From positions 1 through 64,000 of the forward strand of contig JAFQZI010000151.1 of assembly GCA_017406005.1 (NCBI GenBank): a stretch of DNA of 64,000 nt, written 5' to 3'. The stretch's first letter is position 1, and each line of letters opens with the position of its first letter. Source of the DNA: Oscillospiraceae bacterium (GTDB taxonomy: Bacteria > Bacillota > Clostridia > Oscillospirales > Oscillospiraceae). The translations under genes were made by a program, and so were the position numbers. A model generated the notes under the pieces. The model did no database searches and was not told the DNA's origin. It saw nothing but the letters and a program-made list of their open reading frames with translations. Below, one piece after another: positions 58,267 to 64,000 of the stretch.

Positions 58267-59132
58267 GTTTCGCTCCACCTCCGCTTCTCGAGCGACTGCA
58301 CTGTCATATACAGGAAAACACCTGCGATAGACAGGAACAATACCAACGTGCGCAGATCAAGCACTCCTCCCGTCATGTCTTCAAAGCGTGCAAACAATGA
58401 AAGATTTTCCATAAGTGCCGGAACGAGCCCCGCATACTTATCCTGAAAAACGGTGTATGTGAACATGAGAACAGCAAGCAAGACCGCTGCCGTCAGCATT
58501 GCAGCAAGAGAGTTCTTTGTCATTCTTTCCGCTAAGATACTGAGCAGCAGGGCAGCAATCGTCAGCGTGAGCAGCGAGGAAAACGCTGTAGCAGACAGAA
58601 ATCCTGAAAGGCTGGAAAGGAAGTAATTGATCAGCAACAGCACAAAACAAAGCCCGGCAGCGACAGCCTGGCTTTCCGTCAGGGAAGAAATAAACATTCC
58701 CACTGCTATCAGCGCTGCGCCAAGGAGATAAAAGCCGAGCAGTGCACTGAATGCAGCCGGAAGATTCACATTGCCATAAGCAGAAAGCATCACCGGATAA
58801 GTGCCCATCACGAACACCGGGATCACAAATACTGTTAACATGGCAAAGTATTTTCCCAAGACAACATCTGTCATGCTGATCGGCAAGGAATACAGCAGGT
58901 TATCCGTTTTCTGACGTTTTTCTTCTGCGATGCTCCGCATTGTCAACACCGGAACAATGATCATAAATGTAAAAGACATATTGCTGAGCACATATTCAAA
59001 GCTCGCTATTCCGGAACGAATATTAATCGCCATCGTATAGATTCCCGCAAAGAGCAGCAGGAAAGCGATAAACACGCAGGCTGAAAGACTGGTAAACTGG
59101 GATAACAGCTCATGCCGATATACTGCTTTCAT
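58263..59132 (-). CDS. ABC-2 type permease, GldF-like
   Basis: The 289-residue protein has six hydrophobic segments. It starts with an amphipathic helix (AVYRHELLSQFTSLSA) and has SIAEEKRQKTDNLLYSLPIS, the typical ABC-2 coupling loop after helix 2. It works with the ATPase encoded just upstream (4-nt overlap) and the GldG-like protein downstream. The cargo, perhaps a surface polymer or protein, is unknown. Confidence 0.88.
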   Translation of the reverse strand: MKAVYRHELLSQFTSLSACVFIAFLLLFAGIYTMAINIRSGIASFEYVLSNMSFTFMIIVPVLTMRSIAEEKRQKTDNLLYSLPISMTDVVLGKYFAMLTVFVIPVFVMGTYPVMLSAYGNVNLPAAFSALLGFYLLGAALIAVGMFISSLTESQAVAAGLCFVLLLINYFLSSLSGFLSATAFSSLLTLTIAALLLSILAERMTKNSLAAMLTAAVLLAVLMFTYTVFQDKYAGLVPALMENLSLFARFEDMTGGVLDLRTLVLFLSIAGVFLYMTVQSLEKRRWSET

Positions 59133-60085
59133 TCTTTCACCTCCTCCACTGTTTCATCTTCTGAGGTAAGTTCAATAAAGATATCCTCCAAACTTCGTCT
59201 GGAGCGGTTCATCTGCACAATCGGCAACTTTGCATCAGCAAACAGGAAAAACAACTCCCGACACAGATTTCTGTCTCCTTCCGTAGTCTCGATACAAATT
59301 CTGCAGACCTCTCCTCCCTGTGGTTCAATTTTTATTTCGCACTTCTCCAGTCCATTCAGAATCTTTTGGATCTCTGTTTTCCCCGCCTCCACAAACAGTT
59401 CCACAGAACTTTTTTCTGTAAACAGGTTTTCCAGATCTTCAGGGGTCCCACTCGCGACGAGAGATCCTTTTGCCAGGATCAAAACGTTATTGCATACACT
59501 TTGTACCTCTGAAAGAATATGGCTGGAAAGGAGAACGGTATGCTCCCGTCCAAGATCCCGTATCAGACTGCGAATTTCCACGATCTGTTTCGGATCCAGC
59601 CCAACAGTTGGTTCATCCAGAATGATAATGTCAGGTTCACCGACCAAAGCCTGTGCTATACCAACACGCTGCTTATATCCTTTAGAAAGATTTTTAATCA
59701 AACGATCAGAAACATCTGCAATCTGTGTACGTTCTATCACCTTTGCAATCTGTTTCCGCCGCTCTGATTTCGGCACCTTTTTTGCTTCAGCAACAAACTC
59801 CAGATATTCTTTCGGCGTTCTGTCCAGATAAAGCGGCGGCTGTTCAGGCAGGTATCCGATCAGCTTTTTCGCCTGTTCCGCTTCCTCAAAAATGTCATAG
59901 CCTCCGATTTTAATCTCTCCGGATGTGGCCGCGAGGCACCCTGTTATCATATTCAAAGTGCTCGATTTTCCTGCTCCGTTCGGACCCAAAAATCCGTAAA
60001 TCCGACCCTTTTCTATCTTAAAAGAAAGATCTGTGACCGCCGGATGGTTACCATATAGCTTTGTCAAATGGCTTACTTCAATCAA
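59129..60085 (-). CDS. ABC transporter ATP-binding protein, GldA-like
   Basis: The 318-residue ATPase of the ABC-2 export type has Walker A GPNGAGKSS, signature LSKGYKQR, Walker B IIILDEPT and the switch His in LLSSHILSE. A C-terminal extension of about 90 residues is usual in GldA/CcmA relatives. It starts at TTG (60083-60085) behind GGGGGCG at about 7 nt. It heads the operon GldA-GldF-GldG-DUF4340. A 7-bp hairpin (60108-60129) lies between the likely promoter and the start. Confidence 0.92.
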   Translation of the reverse strand: MIEVSHLTKLYGNHPAVTDLSFKIEKGRIYGFLGPNGAGKSSTLNMITGCLAATSGEIKIGGYDIFEEAEQAKKLIGYLPEQPPLYLDRTPKEYLEFVAEAKKVPKSERRKQIAKVIERTQIADVSDRLIKNLSKGYKQRVGIAQALVGEPDIIILDEPTVGLDPKQIVEIRSLIRDLGREHTVLLSSHILSEVQSVCNNVLILAKGSLVASGTPEDLENLFTEKSSVELFVEAGKTEIQKILNGLEKCEIKIEPQGGEVCRICIETTEGDRNLCRELFFLFADAKLPIVQMNRSRRSLEDIFIELTSEDETVEEVKE

Positions 60086-60107
60086 TTGATCGCCCCCTTG
60101 ATGTATT

Positions 60108-60129
60108 GCACCTGTTTCCGGTCAGGTGC
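60108..60129 (-). promoter_or_regulatory. Hairpin just upstream of the GldA start
   Basis: GCACCTG and CAGGTGC form a 7-bp stem with an 8-nt loop, 22 nt upstream of the TTG start. There is no T-run, so an operator or translational control element is more likely than a terminator. Confidence 0.4.
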
Positions 60130-60215
60130 ATCTTTGTGCATCTTAGGATTGCATATTAAAAAGAACCTGAAAAATTTGTTAATTCTATATGAATTCTGTC
60201 ATCTGAATAAAAAAT

Positions 60216-60249
60216 AACAGGAGAAAGGCAAGCTGTCTTTTCTCCTGTT
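60216..60249 (-). terminator. Terminator of the nitroreductase-like gene
   Basis: AACAGGAGAAA (60216-60226) pairs with TTTCTCCTGTT (60239-60249) in an 11-bp stem, followed on the minus strand by a T-rich tract (TTATTTTTTATT). Confidence 0.88.
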
Positions 60250-60276
60250 CTATAGTATTTTTGAATAATGATCTTT

Positions 60277-60990
60277 TTATCCGATAATACTGGTTTTGCT
60301 CTCCAGCCCTTCTCTGACGGATGCGCTGCTTGTTGCATCTGCGGAAAGATCCGCTTTCCCGACCAGGAGTACGGCAACCGCTTTCATCTCGGGATCCACA
60401 CCGAACTTCTCGCAAAATTCATCGTGCTTCTCGCCGTTCAGCGCATTCGTGGGGGAAGAAACAACCTTTGCTCCGTAACCAAGCGATGCTGCTGCCAGAT
60501 ACATGTTCTGAACTGCCAGACCACAGTCAAAGCTCGGGTTCGGTGACATGCTTTTTTCATTCACATACACGAGAATTGCCAGGGGAGAATCTCCAACAGA
60601 CGCTTTAGCCCCTGTTGCCATCGGAGGCATGTCACCCTTGGGAGGCTCTTTTCCATCCATTTTCCCCGGTGCAGCGCCGGGTGCGCTACCTGGTGCTCCG
60701 CCCGGTGCGCCGAAAGGCATTCCTGAACCGGAAATCTCTTTCATGACTTCCTGATCGGTCAGTGCCACAAAGAACCACGGCTGCTGGTTGATTGCACTCT
60801 CCGCGGCAAGGCCTGCCTGCAGAATTGTCCGGATATCTTCTTCGGGAACTTTCTCGTCGGTAAATGCCTGTGTTGTCCCGACCGTCATGATCGTATCAAC
60901 TGTCGTTTCTGCAAAAGCAGCAGGGACAGCGCTGATCAACAGAGTTAAAACCAACGCAAGAACAGCAAATCTGTAAACTCCATTTTTCAT
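60277..60990 (-). CDS. Exported nitroreductase-family protein with Gly/Ala/Pro insert
   Basis: The ATG at 60988-60990 follows GGAGG at 10 nt. It gives 237 residues with a clear signal peptide (hydrophobic core LALVLTLLISAVPA, cleavage after AFA near 27), unusual for this normally cytoplasmic FMN family. The core has AINQQPWFFV, a flavin-contact motif, and DCGLAVQNMYLAAASLGYGA. A low-complexity insert, GAPGGAPGSAPGAAPG, interrupts the middle. It probably acts on the cell surface if a flavin is supplied outside, or binds flavin or a ligand without enzyme activity. Its promoter carries TTTCAG repeats of the two-component regulon. Confidence 0.8.
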   Translation of the reverse strand: MKNGVYRFAVLALVLTLLISAVPAAFAETTVDTIMTVGTTQAFTDEKVPEEDIRTILQAGLAAESAINQQPWFFVALTDQEVMKEISGSGMPFGAPGGAPGSAPGAAPGKMDGKEPPKGDMPPMATGAKASVGDSPLAILVYVNEKSMSPNPSFDCGLAVQNMYLAAASLGYGAKVVSSPTNALNGEKHDEFCEKFGVDPEMKAVAVLLVGKADLSADATSSASVREGLESKTSIIG

Positions 60991-61057
60991 TATAAACAAT
61001 CCTCCTCTTTTCATTCTTCCCAGGCATATTCCCCGGGAAAGATTCTGACAGAATGAC

Positions 61058-61090
61058 AATATAAGCCTTCTTGCTGAAATGATGCTGAAA
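61058..61090 (-). promoter_or_regulatory. Response-regulator promoter of the nitroreductase-like gene
   Basis: CTGAAA repeats start at 61074 and 61085 (plus strand), 11 bp apart. The -10 TATATT is at 61058-61063, exactly 10 nt from the first repeat, the same geometry as the VTC and M23 promoters. Confidence 0.65.
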
Positions 61091-61092
61091 AA

Positions 61093-62445
61093 CTAATAAT
61101 AAGAATGCGGATATCCTCCGATATAATTCATCGGATCTACTGTTGATCCGTTTACCCTGACTTCAAAGTGCAGATGCACGCCGTCCGCGCCATAAGTAGT
61201 ACCAGTATTTCCGACCCCACCGATTGTCTGTCCCTGTGAAACAGTGCTCCCCACTCCGACATACATGGAATTCAAATGCCCGTAAAGAGTAACAAGGCCG
61301 TTCCCGTGGTCGATCATAATGCAGTTCCCGTATCCGCCGGAATACTCTGCCATAATCACAGTCCCGCCATCCGCCGCTACAATGGGAGAGCCGGCACTCT
61401 GGTAGCCATCGATATCCACACCGGTATGGGATGTACCGGTACTTTCGCGGTACCCATAGGTACTCGTTATTACAGTATGCCCGGGGAACGGCCAAACAAA
61501 AGAGCCTGTTCCGCCTGCTGTGACTGTCGTTACCTGCCCGGTATAGGTATATTCTTCATACATTCCCGTCTCTTCATTATACTCTGTCACCGTTGTTGTT
61601 TGCTGTGCGGCAGCAGCCTGTGCCGCATAGTAATTTGCCAGGAACTGATCCACCGCTGCGCTGGCATTGGCTTCCGCCTGTTCAGCCGCGCGCTGTTCTT
61701 CTTCCGCCTGTTCTATCTTTTCCAGATATTCCTCAATAACGGCATCTGTTTCAGCGATCTGCTCTTCCAATTCAACTTTGTCAGCTTCGAGCCCTGATTT
61801 TATTGCTTCCTGTTCCGCCTTTTTTTCTTCACAGTCAGCCTTTACTTCACGGAATTCCTGCTCTACCCTCTGGTGTTCCTGTCGAGCTTCCTGCAGCTGA
61901 GCATAAAGTAAAACGTCCGACTCCATCACATTTCCATAGTCATCCACAGCTGAAAGCAAAGTGCTGTAAGAATCGGCATTCAGAAAAATTGCCAGAATGC
62001 TGTATTCGCCGTTTTCTTCCATTGCTCGCAGACGCGCCCTGTATCTTAAAAGCTGTTCTTCTTCCTTCTGCTGTGCTGCCTGAACCTCAATCATTTTATC
62101 TTCTATCTTTTTGTCATACTCCAGAATTCTGGCGAGGATCAGAGAAATCTGCTCCTCTGTCACAGCAAGCTCCTCGATACAGGCTTCCCGTCTCTCTTCA
62201 AAGACTATCTTTTTTTCGATAAAAGCTGCCTGCTCTTCCTTCAGGGTCTGTACTTTATTCTGAGCTGTAATACGTTTCTCTTTCGCTACATCTTTTTCTG
62301 AATTCAAAGCAGCAAGCTGCTCATCAAAACTGTCTGCCCAGGCAGCAAGCTGCAATGCTGATATAAAAACCGAAAGCAGAAGGAACACCGACAAAAACCG
62401 TGCCGGTCTTCTCCTGCTTTTTTGTTTGTTCGTTGTTCCAGCCAT
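61093..62445 (-). CDS. M23 (LytM) peptidoglycan hydrolase with coiled-coil, EnvC-like
   Basis: The 450-residue exported protein has a basic N-terminus, hydrophobic signal (about 15-36) and AWA cleavage, followed by a long coiled-coil (40-270, with EEQ and KKEEE repeats). The M23 domain is at the C-terminus, with zinc ligands HTGVDI and HLHFEV intact, so it should cut peptidoglycan cross-bridges. The layout matches EnvC/CwlO-type activators, whose coiled-coil is often controlled by an FtsEX ABC complex; none is in the window. The promoter carries TTTCAG repeats, linking it to the two-component system. Confidence 0.92.
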   Translation of the reverse strand: MAGTTNKQKSRRRPARFLSVFLLLSVFISALQLAAWADSFDEQLAALNSEKDVAKEKRITAQNKVQTLKEEQAAFIEKKIVFEERREACIEELAVTEEQISLILARILEYDKKIEDKMIEVQAAQQKEEEQLLRYRARLRAMEENGEYSILAIFLNADSYSTLLSAVDDYGNVMESDVLLYAQLQEARQEHQRVEQEFREVKADCEEKKAEQEAIKSGLEADKVELEEQIAETDAVIEEYLEKIEQAEEEQRAAEQAEANASAAVDQFLANYYAAQAAAAQQTTTVTEYNEETGMYEEYTYTGQVTTVTAGGTGSFVWPFPGHTVITSTYGYRESTGTSHTGVDIDGYQSAGSPIVAADGGTVIMAEYSGGYGNCIMIDHGNGLVTLYGHLNSMYVGVGSTVSQGQTIGGVGNTGTTYGADGVHLHFEVRVNGSTVDPMNYIGGYPHSYY

Positions 62446-62475
62446 TTTTTGCTCCTTTCCTGTCTTGCTGTGCCT

Positions 62476-62518
62476 TTTATATCACAGAAAGCTGAAAGGA
62501 TACTGAATATCACTGAAA
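62476..62518 (-). promoter_or_regulatory. Response-regulator promoter of the M23 peptidase gene
   Basis: CTGAAA (62492), CTGAAT (62503) and CTGAAA (62513) lie 11 and 10 bp apart (plus strand). The -10 TATAAA is at 62476-62481, 10 nt from the first repeat. The same layout precedes the VTC operon. Confidence 0.7.
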
Positions 62519-62552
62519 ACAATCTACTGTTTCCTGTTTCTGAATCACTTTT

Positions 62553-64000
62553 TTATGTTGTCAAACCGGCGATTTCCAGTTTGTCGTAATAGGAATACCA
62601 GACGGTATCCCCTTCCTTCAGGCCGGTAAGGATTTCAACCTGCAGGCCGTCTGAAAGGCCGGTTTCCACTTCGACAGGCTTGGAGAGCGTGCCTGTCCGT
62701 TCATTGTACGCGGTGTATACTGCTGATTTTCCGTTTTTTTCCGTCAATGCTTCCGAAGGAATCAGCAATACATTTTCTCTGCTGTCAATTGTGATATAAA
62801 CAGAGGCATTCATCCCGCCCAGCATCAAGCCTTCTTTTTCCATCTGGATCGTAGCACTGTATTTGGTGTTGCCTCCTTCATTGGCCGCTGTAGTATCAAC
62901 ATCAGAAATGATTCCCGTGAAGGAACGGCCCGTCAGAGCGTCCAATGTTACGGAGGCTTTCTGCCCCTCCTGAACAGAGAGGATATCCAGTTCGTCCACC
63001 GTAATGGTGACAGAGACGGTCTCCTGAGGGGTTATACTGAGGATCGTTGTGCCGGTAGTATCATACCGTTTGGCAGCCTGGGCCTCGGTAGTGTTCCCGT
63101 TTCCCGATATGCCTCCGCCTCCGGAGGCCATTCCACCCTTGTTCCCGCCGCTGCCGGAATCTTTTTTGCCGTCCTGGGACTCTTCCCCTTCTTTCTTTTC
63201 CCCGTTCTCAGATCCGTCCTTTGTTTTTCCGTTTTCATCTTTTGACGAATCGGATTTTGAATTATCATCCTTTCCGGAAGATCCCTGGCTGGAAGAAGGA
63301 TCATAGTCGTTGTGCCCGACGTATACCATCATAGCCAGATCTGTGCTGTCATAGGCAAAAAGATACACATCGCCGACTTCAATGTTTTTTCGCTGCCACT
63401 GTGATCCGTCCCACGTAAAAGCATAGGGATAGCTTGCGCTGTAAGATTGCGTCATGGTATCGGCAGAGGTTTCAACATAGCCTGTCTGGATATAGTCAAC
63501 AATCTCCGTGTCCCAGCCCTGCATCATGGCCGTAATACTGCCGTCACTGTTCACTCCCGTTACCATGCCGACACGGTTTCGGTATTCTCCTTCACCGTCT
63601 TCATAGGATAACAATTCCAGCTGATAGCCGTATCCGTTCGTGCTCAGCAGTTTCAGAATACTCTCGTCCACTCCTGAGACGCAGCCGTCACACGGCGCGG
63701 TGACTACACCGCTGTCATACATTCGGAAGAGTTCTGCAAGCACTTCTTCATATTCCCTGTGCTCTGCGGCAAGTGCCTCGTAACCGCCGTTTACCGGCGG
63801 CAAATCTATACGGAAGAGGATTACGCCGGCTTCCGCGATTTGCCCGTCATAAGCATAGACACCGTAAACCAGCCCCTCGGAAGCAAAGGCCTTCCATGCG
63901 CTATGCACATAGAGCAAACCGCTCCCCACAAAACGGCCATCCGCTGTTTTGACCTGAACGATTTCTCCGATTTTTCCATATTCATCGTCAATGGTGATTG
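62553..64000 (-). CDS. RND/HlyD-type efflux adaptor protein, 5' end beyond window
   Basis: The frame is open to the right edge; an internal GTG at 63927-63929 is not the start, because coding upstream of it continues (VQVKTADGRF). The visible ~480 residues have a beta-barrel and lipoyl-type part, an acidic/Ser-Gly linker (about 63110-63300 in the DNA) rich in D, E, K, S and G, then TPQETVSVTITVDELD and a C-terminal MacA-like domain. Such adaptors link an ABC or RND pump to the cell exterior. The linker is unusually long. It is transcribed towards the M23 gene, 107 nt away. Confidence 0.8.
   Translation of the reverse strand, partial: ITIDDEYGKIGEIVQVKTADGRFVGSGLLYVHSAWKAFASEGLVYGVYAYDGQIAEAGVILFRIDLPPVNGGYEALAAEHREYEEVLAELFRMYDSGVVTAPCDGCVSGVDESILKLLSTNGYGYQLELLSYEDGEGEYRNRVGMVTGVNSDGSITAMMQGWDTEIVDYIQTGYVETSADTMTQSYSASYPYAFTWDGSQWQRKNIEVGDVYLFAYDSTDLAMMVYVGHNDYDPSSSQGSSGKDDNSKSDSSKDENGKTKDGSENGEKKEGEESQDGKKDSGSGGNKGGMASGGGGISGNGNTTEAQAAKRYDTTGTTILSITPQETVSVTITVDELDILSVQEGQKASVTLDALTGRSFTGIISDVDTTAANEGGNTKYSATIQMEKEGLMLGGMNASVYITIDSRENVLLIPSEALTEKNGKSAVYTAYNERTGTLSKPVEVETGLSDGLQVEILTGLKEGDTVWYSYYDKLEIAGLTT

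Noticed and set aside
60150-60205. Possible TTTCAG-type repeat before the GldA operon
   Set aside because: Only one good repeat is present and the distance to a weak -10 is 8 nt, not 10; not counted in the regulon.
1-64000. CRISPR arrays, tRNA or rRNA genes, insertion sequences, prophage
   Set aside because: No regularly spaced repeats, tRNA-like folds, transposases or phage genes were seen when reading the window.

Overview
The window looks like a chromosomal segment of an anaerobic, probably gut-associated member of the Clostridia. The evidence is Gram-positive style G-rich ribosome binding sites, sigma-A promoters with 17-nt spacers, a pyruvate:ferredoxin oxidoreductase, an ETF/acyl-CoA dehydrogenase cluster, a Tat-exported flavin reductase, ECF and CotH genes, and no oxygen respiration genes. 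I saw no rRNA, tRNA, CRISPR array, phage or insertion sequence. Most genes are complete; only the first and last are cut by the window edges.

Layout. 1-7.65 kb (minus strand): a sugar or polyol ABC transporter operon (binding protein, two permeases, two different MalK-type ATPases, two small membrane proteins) ending in a ribulokinase-like FGGY kinase. 7.7-12.4 kb: two near-identical PfkB sugar kinases flanking an acyl-ACP thioesterase, an M24 peptidase and a stand-alone ATP-cone protein. 12.5-19.6 kb: a divergent acyl-CoA cluster (YtoI-like HTH/DRTGG/CBS/hotdog regulator plus acyl-CoA dehydrogenase on one side; acyl-CoA dehydrogenase, EtfB, EtfA and a CaiB-like CoA-transferase on the other). 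19.6-24.4 kb: leuACDB behind a leader RNA encoding a Leu-rich peptide. 24.5-33.6 kb: esterase, thioesterase, a ParA/CooC-like ATPase, PFOR, an XRE membrane regulator, a GNAT-YdeI fusion and a LysR regulator. 33.7-35.4 kb: a Tat-exported flavin reductase under that LysR regulator. 35.5-44.2 kb: a sulfur region (MOSC protein, mnmA, AGCS transporter, CN-hydrolase, Cys-rich small protein, metY, B3/4 protein, cysK, cysE). 44.5-48.1 kb: MFS, Na/Pi and ECF transporters. 48.2-53.5 kb: polyphosphate polymerase-like VTC protein, DUF4956, CotH and a two-component system. 53.7-64 kb: tandem MgtC proteins, a GldA/F/G plus DUF4340 export module, an exported nitroreductase-like protein, an M23 peptidase and a partial efflux adaptor.

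The most striking feature is three separate leader-peptide transcription attenuators: one Leu-rich before leuA, and two Cys/Met-rich ones, before the AGCS-mnmA operon and before metY-cysK-cysE. Each has a strong promoter, a well-placed Shine-Dalgarno, a short peptide loaded with the regulatory codons, a possible antiterminator and an intrinsic terminator before the first gene. The two Cys/Met leaders share near-identical terminator stems and the same promoter design (TTGACA, 17 nt, TATAAA). Related Firmicutes operons are more usually controlled by T-box or S-box RNAs, and neither was found here.

A second coherent signal is a predicted response-regulator regulon. 11-bp direct repeats of TTTCAG lie exactly 10 nt upstream of the -10 box before the VTC-DUF4956-CotH-RR-HK operon, the M23 peptidase and the exported nitroreductase. 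This suggests a cell-envelope response that controls its own two-component genes. All functions are inferred from reading the sequence; no database searches were run.
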